64,000 bases of DNA, from the NCBI GenBank assembly GCA_030374765.1, contig JARGXX010000105.1:1-64000 (forward strand), given 5' to 3'. Shown here in pieces: positions 9,077-19,556 of this stretch. The position numbers and the translations under genes are program-made. This stretch comes from Agarophyton chilense. Lineage: Eukaryota; Rhodophyta; Florideophyceae; Gracilariales; Gracilariaceae. The notes under the pieces are model-generated. The model made no database searches and was not told the DNA's origin. It saw nothing but the letters and a program-made list of their open reading frames with translations. Each line of letters opens with the position of its first letter. Within the stretch, counting starts at the first letter, position 1.

Positions 9077-12000
9077 GCATCTCCGCTCGACCTGTGACGC
9101 TGAGGCTTCAGTTGCGGCCGCCTCCGCTTCGCGTGCCCAAACATCCAAAATCGTCGCCACATTCGCAGACGATGCGGTCGACAGCCGCTTTCCAAACCGC
9201 TTCTGTGCATCTCTGATCCATCCCGTGCACTCCATTGGCGATCGCTCAAACCCATATGTCGCTCCTCCCTTCCGCGGGTATCCATGCGGGACGCGCAACT
9301 TCAACTTCGGCAGCTGCATCTCCGCAAGGTGCAGCGTGCACACCACAACAGGGTGCCCAAATTCTTCAATGACCTTCACCTGCATCCGCGGGTTACGTTT
9401 CGCGACAGCTTCCACATCCATTCTCATCGCCTCGCGCAACAGCTGCATATCCTCAGGCTCATGCCTTGGTTTCTTGGCCAAATGAAGTACGCTGTTGGTT
9501 GAACATTCGGGCGCTTTTGTGTCGATCGCCTCGTCTCCCTTTTCGCAGTTCTCCACATCAGCCGACGATCCCCTGCGTTTCTGCCCCCTCTTCGCGGTTT
9601 CATCTTCCTCATCCGACGCCGAAGCTCTCCCACGTTTTCGCAACGCTGCCAATGCGCTCCGAATTCGTTCGCTCCTCCGACGCTTGGCCTCCGCTTCCCA
9701 TGACTCCAACAAGCTCACTTGATTGGTCACGTCCTTTACCATGGCCTCGAGTTGTTTCAGTCTCTGCGTCGCATCGACTTTGCTTGACGTCTCGCACCCT
9801 GTTTTCCCTCTCGAGTTCTTTTCACTCATTGCCCTTGCGTCCGGTGTTAATGCAGCGTTTCTTTCTCCGGACGGATCAGGCTCCTCCCTGCCCGCTGCTG
9901 CCCCACTGGCCTTTGCGACCCCACTAGCCGCCCTACTTTTGTTCGCTGTGCCCTGACGCCCGTCGCTGGTCACGCCCGGCGCAGCATTCGTACCAGGGGA
10001 TGTAGAGTTGCGATGTTCGAGCTGCGTCATATTCTTCCGCCCTTTCGAACTGCCACCTACATCGCTTTCCAAATTTGCGAACGCTCCATCTTGGTTTGTC
10101 CGCATTCCCACTGCCGCTGCTCCTGTCGCACGCTGCTGTGGCAGCCTTGCCGTTTCCTGCTGGGCCTGACGATGCCGCAAGTGCTGATCTGCCTGTGCCT
10201 GTGTCCGCGCTTGAGCTTGAGCCCCCACAAGTTTCTGTCCATGTGTCGCCACAGCAGACTCGAGCGCACCCGGCCTAGCCGCTTTCTGCTGAACCTGTGC
10301 CGCTGCCCCAGTCTTGGAAGGCCTATCCGTTTCCGTTTGTGTGTGGTGCCTCATCTGCACGTCACTGGAACTGTTACCCCGACCTGCCGTTGACATTTGC
10401 GCTACCACTTGTGCCATTTCTTGTCGCGCAGATGTCGGTGCACTGCCAACCCCAGCCGTACCACTAACCACATTCATTTGCGCAGCCCCGTTCACCCGGC
10501 CTTTTCCTGCTCGTGGTGCCTCTACCGCTTTAGCACGCACATGTCGCTGTGTCTGAGATTGTGCTGGAGTTACAAGCTTCGAGACGTCCACTCCGGCAGG
10601 CGATGAAGCAATGCCTGCCTGATTCTGTCGACTCGGGACGCAGGATGCACTGGGTTGTTGCCGGGGGTTGATTTTGGTCGACGAATGGTTCTGTGGAGAT
10701 GCGAGGCCCTGTTGCTGGACATTTGGCAAATGGCTATGGCTCTTCAGCTCTTCAGCTCTTCGCGCGTTCTGTTGACGAACGGGTACGGCTTGGCGCTGTT
10801 GTGCAGCTCGCGCCTGCGCATTTTCCAACTCCCGACTAGGTCTGCCTCCGGCTACCGCGGGCGCAGCTGCTGCCGAAACCGCACGAGTTTGTGAGTTTGC
10901 CTTTTTCTTTGAAGCAAGCGTCGCGTGGTTGGCAGTACTCAACCCATACAAGTGCACAAGCTGATACAGAAAGTTCTCAGTGCGCTGTAGCACGCCAAAA
11001 TCAACCCCTTCCGGTACTTGTTCCACACGCGTCAGACTCAGAATTATGTGGCAGTCGGTTAAACGCTTGAAGATCTCGTCCTTTCGCACTTCATCCTTGA
11101 ATTGCAGTTTCAGGATACGTGGATGTAAGTGGTCGAATGTGGCTTTGTACTTTCTTTGAATATCTTCAAGCCTGTTCCAAAACATTTCGGCATGGGTAAA
11201 TGTAGCGGGTACTGCATTCCCAGACACAGAGACAGGAGGGGCCACCGAGCAGGTTGCTAGACTGCTCGGTACCATTCTTGAGATGGTGCCAGCTGCGGCT
11301 TGGACATTCAGCGACTGATTTACATTCTGAACGGCCTGCGCCGATGCTCGTCGCTGATCTTGAAGCGCAGCATTTGTTCTTTCTTGCTGGGCTTTTTGGC
11401 TGGCCAAGATCGCGTTCATGTGAGCGTGGGTTAAGCCTGGCGCTCGATTCATCTGCGCAACCAGCGCTGGTGCATTCCCGTGCATGGCAGCGCTTTGCCG
11501 GTGCTGTTGCTGTTGTTGAACCCGGTACTGTAGAGACTGTTCGCCAGCGTGTTGTAGGCTTCGGTTTTGCATCGCAAGAGCGCGATTCACCTCGCTTGGC
11601 GAACTCGCCACGGCTTGACCAGCAGCGGCTGCCTGGGTTCCAGGTTGTCCTCTCCATTTTGCTGCATTCATGCTGTCCAGAGCAGCAGTGTTCAGATTCA
11701 CATGCGCCTGAGCTTCATTCACACGACGCATGTTTTGCTGTTGTCTCATGGAAATGGATGCGTTCTGCAAATTGGAGGTGCGAGCCCTGATATTGCCGAC
11801 GAAATGCGCCAACTGCTCCCGCGTGCATTGACTAAGCTGTACGGGCGTGATGCTTACTCCAACAGCGGCTGCCATCTGCGCGATAAGACCGTACTGTTCC
11901 GGCATAGGTCCTGCTCTGGCACGAGCGTCCGCCATCAGGGGATTTCGACCCTGCGTGTCCACACCGTGATGAATGCCTTGCGAAACGCCATTGCCTGCGT

Positions 12001-13377
12001 AAATGCCTATGGGAGCAGGAAACGCCTGCGATGCCCGTTGATTTACACCTGGCGTATTGGGAACCACGCCAGCTTGAGAAATATGCTGGGCCTGTGACCC
12101 TGCCTGACTTGTGCACGGCTGGTGTGTCGGGGCTTGCATGGCAACGGAAGGCTGGGATTGCGAAGCAGCTGCGATCTGCGTTGCCTGCTGGTAAGCAAGA
12201 GCCCTGGCATATTCTTGTTGGGCGATGGGCGGAAAGCTGGCCAGGGCGGCCTGCGCATTTGCGAACGCCGCCTGGTTGGCAGTTACTTGAGTGGCGCGGC
12301 TCAATGCTTCAGCGTTACTCGTTGTGGGGAAGCGTGGTTCTTGGCCCCCTGCGCTTCTTGAGGTAGGGGTGAAGGTGTGGGCAGTGGCTGTGGTCTTCGC
12401 GGGCGATGTGCTAGACTTCATCTGACATTGATGGCAGAAAATAAGAAATGTGACCATGGTATGTATGTTAGTCGCACTGAATCGTGAGGAGACGTGTGAA
12501 AGATGAAAAAACATACCTTTCCACCTACATTAGATCGCTGACGTTTCGATGCAGCACTGGTCTCCTTCGGAGGCTCTTGTCCTCTACTCGGGACGCTGGC
12601 TTGTCCACCAGCTTGCACGCCTGGCTGCGCTTGCTGCTGGTTTTGCAGATTTTGCGGCCGCTGTTGTTCCTGTTGGCGTTGCAGCAGCATTTGGTAGGCC
12701 TGTACCATTTGACGATGGCGTATCTGCTGAGCAAGCAGTTGTTGGCTTTGGTGATGAGCCTGTGCCTGTGCCTGTTGTGCATCACGTATTTGTTGACAAA
12801 AACCAGCTTGTGCCTGTGCTTCCGGTACGCCTTGCATACTTCGCACCGGATAGACGCCCGCCCCGGTCTGCGCAAGATTGCTGGGGTGCATGCCCTGCAT
12901 GACCTGGGCGCCCTGAGCGCCCTGCACCGTTTGGGCGCCTTGCAAACCCTGAATGCTCTGAATGTCCCCAAAGCCATTCGGAGCCTGCACACTCGGGACG
13001 CCTTGAGCACCCTGAACACGGTGCGCATCCTGAGCGGCTTCGGTGCGCTGAACGGCCCGTACGTTCTGCATGGATTGGTTAGATTGCACGGGCTGCCCAG
13101 CGGGAGCCGCCGGATGAGAAGTCATTGCCACTTGATTCAGACGAGCGCGCTGATTGTGCTCAATCTGAGTAAGACCTTCAGCAATGCGCCTCAAGTATTC
13201 ATGGCGGCTCAAGGCGGTCTGAAACACGCGGAACTCAAAGTTGCGTATTTGAACACGGAGTGTGTCGTGATTTTCGACATCTGGGAAGAGCCTGAGTATC
13301 TTTTCAAGAATGTGGCGGCAGACCCTGATACGGACGTCTCCCGCCATCTCGCGCTGCCATTGTCGTACGTGTTCCAT
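9074..13377 (-). CDS. MED15: Mediator tail subunit 15 (MED15), two exons
   Basis: MED15 is a nuclear co-activator subunit of the Mediator tail that contacts activators through its KIX domain. The KIX-like segment is at about residues 5-75 (REMAGDVRIRVCRHILEKIL, then FEFRVFQTALSRHEYLRRI), followed by the very long Gln/Ala-rich middle typical of the family, and a conserved C-terminal part (VIEEFGHPVVVCTLHLAEMQ). A folded segment in the middle (about 11000-11200) starts FWNRLEDIQRKYKATF. Exon 1 is 13377-12517 and exon 2 is 12421-9074. The 95-nt intron has AAAG|GTATGT and TGTCAG|ATG, phase 0, giving about 1402 aa. The ATG at 13377 directly precedes the KIX domain; an in-frame extension upstream to 13566 looks non-conserved. 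The stop lies inside a tandem repeat. Confidence 0.8.
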
Positions 13378-16127
13378 GTTAAGTGTGTGCAGAGCGGAAG
13401 CAACAAATACGGTCCAAGATTGCAAACAAGATGCGGAGTTGACGGAGCAAAGAGAGAGCGCTAAAATGGAGAGAGATGAGGAAGAGTAGAACGAGAAGCA
13501 AAGCACAATGTGACAGAGTGGCAGTGAAGCAAAGATGTGGTGAAGCGCGCGCGAGAAGACGGTCACAGAGTTTTGTACTCAAGATAAGACTGGGAAATGG
13601 CGAGGGCGGGAAGGGAAGGGAAGGGGCACGAAGGGAAGCGGAAGAGAAGCGGTGGAGAGCGGGCAAGGCGGCCATTTGTACCGGGCGCAGAAGGACCAGA
13701 TCAGAACGGGGGGAGGGGGGGAGCGAGCATGAGGGCAGGGGGCTCCGCGCGTACGCCGCACACATTCCTCCACGCTGAGCGTTGCATGTCGCGTCGAACC
13801 GCCGTTGGCGATGAGAGAGTGGAAGGCGATGCGTAACCCAGCCACTCCAACGGCTGCGGGCCGCGCCGGTGGGACGCCGCCGCGAAAGCCCCACACGGCG
13901 GAACTGCATTGTGTGGCGGTGCTCCTTCTGCGTGGCGGAGGCTCTCCGGCGCGGCGCCAGAGCCCGCGCGCTCTATTGCATGGCGTGCTCGCCGTCGCCG
14001 TCGGGGGCAGCGTCGGCGGCAGAGATCGCTGGCGCACATCTATCGCGCCCGCGCGTGCGGAATTCTGTTGAATGAGCGACCGCTGCTTTCCCGGCCTGTA
14101 TCTTTTTCGGGTTCAAGCCAAAACCCTACCCACGCTGTCAGCAATTTACACCACAGTCTCTCTGACTCAGGTTCTGTAGGCCTTGTTGCACGGGACAGAT
14201 CACGAGACCCCGTTGAACCCGTTTGTCTGCGTGCCCTCTTTCGTCTCAGGGTCTTCGTCTCCATTCTACCTTCCGTCCACTTTATTAATCTCGACGCCCC
14301 GCCGCACACACGCAGTTCGCGCAAAAGGTGCGATTGCCTCTCTTGCAACTCTCCGCTTAACCGCTTCAAGCGCAGTCTGAGCTGTTGTAGTGTTTTACCC
14401 ACCTTTTCTCTACCACAGCAATAATCGCGAGAGAGTAAGACGTTGTGAGAAGAACTATTCAAACCGCCAAGATTCAACCATGACCGACCGATTCTCGTCG
14501 TGCATTTGTTTCCAGGTTCAACAACCTTCGTACTTGATTGCTTTGGTGCGTTTACCCGGGCCAGTAGCGCAGCCGGCAATTCTCAGCCAGACGTTGCTTT
14601 TAAGCAACAGCCAATAAGAGAAATGTGAACGGTATGGACCGATGTACGGGTCGTGATCACTTCATGGTGATAAAAACTACTCCAAGGGTTAACTCCACCG
14701 CAGAGAGCTTTATGGATAACGGTTGAGGCTCTCAGTTCGAAGGTTGGTAAAACTATTCATCAATCCGCACTTGGCAATGTACAGCACTGAGCACAGTTTT
14801 CGAACCTGCCATCGATTACAGCCCCCGACGAGAAGACTACTTTCGTCAACTTTGGCCCTCCATAATTAATGGAAGTATACGTATTGATCTGCTTATGTAC
14901 CAACCTCAGTGGTGCAAGTCAACTGTCTGCTAGTTTCGGAGCAACTGCGCGTGTATACGTCGAACTTACGACACCATCAACCACTATATTGTAATGGTTA
15001 GGTTGGGGGTTCTAAATACCGGCCTCCATCTCCAGTTGTGTATCCGGGATAACCTCTCTTTTCCGAGAGCCAGCAGCCACAACCTCTCCAATTTCTGCCT
15101 CGTGAACCACCTTTACAGTGCCATCCAAATACACGTAGTGCCCAGGGGTGAGCTTCAGAAGCTTACCTGGATGTTCTCAGCTGTACAAATGTGAACCAAA
15201 TTTTGTTGATCGATGGGTGAACATGAAGACATCCGAGTATTCGTTGTGCCCCTCTAGAATTGACGCGATAGGCAAGGGGTATCCATAATTACGAAAGATG
15301 GCAAGACGCTGAAACATGGGTGACGGAAGAGGAGTCAAGAAGGGTTGACCATCATCACATCAACAACAACAACAATAAGCTCGCATTTGTGGCCCCGCCC
15401 ATACTGCAAGTCCCGATTCGACATGACTTCGCCGGAGTCAAACCTCGGGCGAATGAAAGACCGGGGTTCAACATCCGCTACCTTGCAAAACAATTCATAA
15501 AGGCGTATACATTTTACTCAATGCCAATCACATCCAATAACAATGACCTGACCTCCGATAAATGCGACCTCGTCTCGATTCGGCACTTGCTTCGAGAAGG
15601 ATACAGGAATTGGGTTGCCCCAGAGAAAACCCCTTCTAGAGTTGTAATGCGAGGTACCGGATGGTGAACCCTGGGTTTTGATTCACCGGGGTTTCATTCC
15701 CGCGTCGTCGAGAAAGTTTGATATTTGGCTCGATGAAGGTGGGACACTAATTGAGGCATCAACATAGCTTGTGTACAAAGGGATACAATTCGGCATTGGC
15801 AGTCTACTTTGTTTGAACCGAAAAGCGCGGCGTTTTTTAGTTTCGAATAAGGTCGGGTAAAATTTTGGCCTAAATCGTGGTATCGTCCACTTCTTGGAAC
15901 CAAACCAAGTCACAGATAGTTGCGTTCCATGCGCCCAAGTTCTAGCGTTCCGCTCAATAATACTTCGCTTTGGGCCTCACACATGCTTCTCCAGGTGTAG
16001 CACCCGCGGCTCTCGAGAAGACTTCATTGTGCAATTGTTCGAGACATTTGTGTTGCTCATTGCGGCGAACAGCCTAGCTTTGTTCTAAGAATTCGGGGAC
16101 AATCTCTGTCACAAGACAAGTTAAAGA
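13378..16127. other. Intergenic region between MED15 and the Kelch gene
   Basis: The MED15-proximal part (about 13440-14060) is GC- and CpG-rich with a purine-rich run around 13590-13740, and probably contains the MED15 promoter. The rest has average composition. Frames of up to about 180 codons in the GC-rich part are low-complexity Arg/Ser/Pro readings without family resemblance. A (CAA)n microsatellite lies at 15360-15377, and a short hairpin GTTGCTTTTAAGCAAC near 14593. No RNA gene recognised. Confidence 0.5.
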
Positions 16128-17732
16128 ATGGAGTGGCTCGGCGATTTCACACCGACAGAGCATTCTCCAAGCCCTCGAAAGGGTCACACATTTACAAATC
16201 TACTGGGCACTCCAATTATTCTTTTGTTTGCCGGAGAGGATGAGGGCGGTGTTTTGCTTGATGATATGTATGCCCTTCATATTGAAAGACGCGAATGGCA
16301 GCGAGTTATCTATGCACCAGGCCCTAAACCAACCCCAAGATTATTGCATACTGCCGTCTCAGTATCATCAACATCGCTTGTAGTTATTGGAGGTGACACA
16401 TGGGATGCCGCGAAACTCATGGAGTCTGGGGAATTAGATGCAACCGCCATGAATGATATATGGGTTTTCGACTACAGCGATAAGTCATGGCAGGAAATCA
16501 CAGACACGGGCTCGATAAAATTACCGCACCTGAGCTGCTCGTCAGCAGTATTTGGGCGTTCGAGAAGTCAAGTACCCGGTGTTTACATTTTCGGTGGCTA
16601 CAAACTCGAGAAAACGAATCAAAACGTAGTATATCGTTTGAGAATCAGCGACTGGAAACTCGAAACTCTCCCGCATGTTGAAGTGGATGAAAACGGAAAG
16701 AAAACAATAGTAAGGAGCAATGACACTGAAGATTCGAATGAAGCCCAAGCCACAAAGCAAACAGAGGGTTCAGGGAAAGCCGAGAAGTTTGGCAAACGGA
16801 TAATACCGAAGGATCGTGAGTCACACGGAGCTATTTGGCTCCCAGGCGTTGGTATGCTGATCATTGGAGGGGATGGGGGACAGTCGATTCTTGGAGATTG
16901 TTGGTTGTTTTCTCAACATAAAGATGACCTCCAGTCATGGAGATGGCAAGAGCTACGTCTTGTTCCAACTGGGAATCGCGTTGGAAATAGACTTCCTCCG
17001 TTGGCGGGACACTCCCTGACTGTTTTACCGACTAGCTCATTGAAGGTTATGGTTTGGGGAGGAATTTTGAATACAGGGCAAGAGGTTATGGCATCTAACA
17101 TCTCGTATGTCATTGATCTCGACAAAGCAAATCTCGCGCAAACTATTCGGGTCACGAACACAGGGAGGGTGCCGAAGGCTGGCAGAATACTTCATGGGTT
17201 CGTTCGAGCGAGGGACATGGTATTCGCATTTGGCGGCTGCGATTCAGAAGGAAAAAGTCATGGTGGGGTACCGTATGGGCGCCTGCTGCCCAACTTTAAA
17301 GCGTTGAATCAAGCTGCAAGCTATTTTGGATCAGAAGCGGCGACTATGGCGAAGTATGGCGGGCGCGTCGAGAAGAGTGATTTCGATGGCGACAAGCTAG
17401 GAAATGGAGTGACAAGGAAAAGTTCGTCTGCTAATGCGTCTCGCACTGCTCTGACGGGGAAAATTCTTGAAGTGATGGATATAGGACTGCTGGTGTCGAT
17501 TGAAATTGATGGAAAGTCATTCAAGGGGGTTCTTGTCGCCAACGAGACAGATGATGAGACAATGATGATTGACATTCCTGACGTGATTCAAAATGCCAGC
17601 AAGGGATCTGCGGGTATTAGGGGCGATGATATGCCGAGCAAACGGCCAAAACTAGATGCCGCTGCTGCAGCTCTACCAGACTCTCCGCCGAAAGTGCGGT
17701 CGAACCGAAACAAAGTAATCCATCTGGAATGA
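16128..17732 (+). CDS. Kelch-repeat protein
   Basis: A single-exon gene of 534 aa. Kelch-type blades are visible from the start: SPSPRKGHTFTNL, LLFAGEDEGG, DDMYALHIERREWQRV, PRLLHTAV with LVVIGGDTWD, NDIWVFDYSDKSWQEI, VYIFGGYKLE, MLIIGGDGGQSILGDCWLF, LAGHSLTV and FAFGGCDSEG. This makes a beta-propeller of about six blades over residues 1-400, probably a protein-interaction scaffold. The C-terminal part has a distinct module (GKILEVMDIGLLVSIEIDG followed by KSFKGVLV) that resembles the conserved C-terminal module of plant ARID-HMG proteins, then a basic tail (PSKRPKLDAA, VRSNRNK) that may be a nuclear signal. No F-box or BTB domain is seen. The precise function is unknown. Confidence 0.82.
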   Translation: MEWLGDFTPTEHSPSPRKGHTFTNLLGTPIILLFAGEDEGGVLLDDMYALHIERREWQRVIYAPGPKPTPRLLHTAVSVSSTSLVVIGGDTWDAAKLMESGELDATAMNDIWVFDYSDKSWQEITDTGSIKLPHLSCSSAVFGRSRSQVPGVYIFGGYKLEKTNQNVVYRLRISDWKLETLPHVEVDENGKKTIVRSNDTEDSNEAQATKQTEGSGKAEKFGKRIIPKDRESHGAIWLPGVGMLIIGGDGGQSILGDCWLFSQHKDDLQSWRWQELRLVPTGNRVGNRLPPLAGHSLTVLPTSSLKVMVWGGILNTGQEVMASNISYVIDLDKANLAQTIRVTNTGRVPKAGRILHGFVRARDMVFAFGGCDSEGKSHGGVPYGRLLPNFKALNQAASYFGSEAATMAKYGGRVEKSDFDGDKLGNGVTRKSSSANASRTALTGKILEVMDIGLLVSIEIDGKSFKGVLVANETDDETMMIDIPDVIQNASKGSAGIRGDDMPSKRPKLDAAAAALPDSPPKVRSNRNKVIHLE

Positions 17733-18033
17733 GGCATTCAATGTAGCTGAACTACACATAATTTTCCGACCAGCGCCATGGTATCATCAAAGTTAAATTT
17801 GATTACCATTGTTAATGAACGAAGACTGAGAAGTGGGTTTAAAGCACCGGCCGCGCAAGCTAAATGCAAACGAATCGTTGACAAATATACACGTTGAGCT
17901 TTTTTCTTTATGGCGCCCTCACCAATTTATAGGCTCGAAGGCAGTGACGAACGATTGTAATACGGCGCGCAAAGCCGAGCGGTGAGGCATGTACGCTACT
18001 CTGAAATAGGTTTGGAGCAGAACCGCTATTGGT
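17733..18033. other. 3' spacer between convergent Kelch and SURF4 genes
   Basis: About 300 bases shared by the two 3' ends. No other feature recognised. Confidence 0.5.
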
Positions 18034-19027
18034 TTAGAAAGCCTTTCGACTTCTCATTTCATCGACGGAAATAGCTCCTGGGCCTGTGATTATTAGAAGT
18101 AAGAGTCCGCCCATAATAGATAGGGTTTGAAAGAATCTGCCCGAGCGAGCACGATACAGAAAGACAGTCAGTTATCAACATTGAACGTAGCGCAAAAAAT
18201 AGGAAGAAAGAAAGCACATGAATAAGCTAGTCACGGCAAGGATGAACTCACTCATATTGCATGATCTGGGAAACATAGGTGCCCTTGACGGACCAGAAGG
18301 CAGAGTTGAGGATATTGTGAACCAAATAGAAAAAGAAGAGGACCAAACCGCTAATCTCAAGTTTGAAGCCCACAAGGACGGCAAAGATGACTGGAATAGC
18401 AAGCAGAGTGCCAAACACACCCAAGGTGGTCACAAATTCGAGTCCCAACAAAACAAGCATGATACGAGACGCAAGTTGCAGGTAGGCGACGGTGGTCTGC
18501 TTGTCAGCCTGGCCATCCAACAAGCCAAGCGGCAATGCGCTTCGACCCTGTGCCAATCTAGACTGGCATGTAATAAGCAACAAACTGCCTGAGAGACATA
18601 GATTGCGAATAAGAAAACCAATATTGCCCGAGCCGATGGGTGAATGACGGCCGTAAAGCACTTGTTGGTATACGACACAAGCTATTAGTGCATAGGAGGC
18701 AAGATTTTCGTACATGCCTCGAGCAACACGCTTTCCGGCAAGAATGACGGCGATGGAAATGAAGGAGATGGCTATGTTTGACAATAGCATGAGAGTGGCA
18801 ATAAAGGCTGGGAGGTAGTATTCGTGATGAAGAAAATCGACTTGATGACGCATCTCGAACAAAACGCGAATTCCATCTTCGATGAAAGTTGACATCAGCA
18901 GGATGCGACAGATGAGCGGTAAGTATGGCGCAATAGATTTCCTGAACTTTCGTAACGTCGTCAAGTTTTGACGGACAAATTTCGGTATGGAGTTATAGTC
19001 GACGCTGGTGGTGATGGAAGGGTCCAT
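18034..19027 (-). CDS. SURF4: SURF4/Erv29 ER cargo receptor, two exons
   Basis: A multi-pass ER-Golgi cargo receptor that packages soluble secretory proteins into COPII vesicles. The SURF4 family pattern is clear: [20 protein letters not shown] near residue 55, several hydrophobic helices, and a C-terminal [14 protein letters not shown] and [16 protein letters not shown]. Exon 1 is 19027-18252 and exon 2 is 18136-18034. The 115-nt intron has A|GTGAGT and GGGCAG|A, phase 2, and splicing restores the conserved QYEFFQT. This gives 292 aa, close to the usual 270. Without the intron the frame would stop two residues after QY, losing the last helix. The end RKAF resembles the dilysine ER-retrieval signal (K/R-K-x-x). 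The ATG at 19027 was chosen because the protein starts to look conserved there; an open extension to 19432 is probably 5' UTR. Confidence 0.9.
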
Positions 19028-19466
19028 GGTGCGCTTTGTTTTCGGGGTTGGAAAAGAGTTGAAGTTGCGGAAGCTGTTAATATGTTGGGGGTGTGGAGCG
19101 CCACAGCGGTAGAAGCTGGCGGAAAGCGCAATGGATGGTTTTTGAGGGAAGGAGAGCTGTGAAACAGTGTACGAAACAGTGGGAAAGAGAGCAGTGAGAG
19201 CGCTCTCTCCACGACGACGCGCGCTATTAAAATGGTGCACGTTAAACAACGCAAACGCAGTGCTTTTTTCGTGCGCCCGTCGCATTGTTTTTGTTGTGAG
19301 ATCATGGCTGCTGTTTACATGTTTGGCCGTGCGGAAAGTTGATTGTGCCGCATTCAAAATATTGTTACATACGTGGCGCGTTTTACGCCGTTCGCTTTGA
19401 CAAACGTGTATAGATACTCCAACCTGTTCCAATCACGGGTGACAGCACCTGTGGCCCAATGGATAA

Positions 19467-19483
19467 TTGCTTCTCCCATCGAC
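19467..19483 (+). other. 17-nt ectopic intron in the D arm of tRNA-Arg
   Basis: It separates ...AATGGATAA from GGCG. Part of it (CTCCCATC, 19473-19480) can pair with GATGGGGG (19498-19505), which runs from position 37 of the anticodon loop into the second intron, suggesting a structured precursor. Confidence 0.7.
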
Positions 19484-19498
19484 GGCGCCTCTCTCCGG

Positions 19499-19509
19499 AT
19501 GGGGGTGAT
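19499..19509 (+). other. 11-nt intron at the canonical 37/38 site of tRNA-Arg
   Basis: It lies after CTCCGG of the anticodon loop; A19499 and A19510 are interchangeable at the boundary. The position is that of ordinary nuclear tRNA introns. Confidence 0.7.
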
Positions 19510-19556
19510 AGGAGGAGATTCCGGGTTCGAGTCCCGGCAGGTGTAGATGCTCTTTT

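Larger units (their letters stand above)
19445..19545 (+). tRNA. trnR-CCG: tRNA-Arg(CCG) with two introns
   Basis: The acceptor GCACCTG (19445-19451) pairs with CAGGTGT (19538-19544). The T arm is CCGGG/TTCGAGT/CCCGG (19521-19537), and TTTT at 19553-19556 is a Pol III terminator. Taken as one continuous gene it is 101 nt, with a bad D stem and no U33. Removing 19467-19483 (17 nt, D arm) and 19499-19509 (11 nt, position 37/38) leaves exactly 73 nt with D stem GCC/GGC, the tRNA-Arg-typical loop CAATGGATAA, anticodon stem CCTCT/GGAGG, loop CTCCGGA (U33, anticodon CCG, 34-36 at 19495-19497) and variable loop AGATT. Intron edges are uncertain by a base or so. D-arm introns are known in Cyanidioschyzon merolae tRNAs. 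Confidence 0.8.

Noticed and set aside
9466-12366. Plus-strand frames of 110-180 codons across MED15
   Set aside because: Complement of a Gln/Ala-rich coding region; no family resemblance.
13379-14579. Several frames of 110-180 codons around the GC-rich region upstream of MED15
   Set aside because: Low-complexity Arg/Ser/Pro/Ala readings open in many frames at once because of base composition; no motif and no consistent codon use.
15320-15667. 115-codon plus-strand frame with HHH and N5 run
   Set aside because: Begins in a microsatellite, no homologue recognised, no regulatory context.
18218-18592. 124-codon plus-strand frame at 18218
   Set aside because: Antisense to SURF4, which is confirmed by conserved motifs and splice phase.
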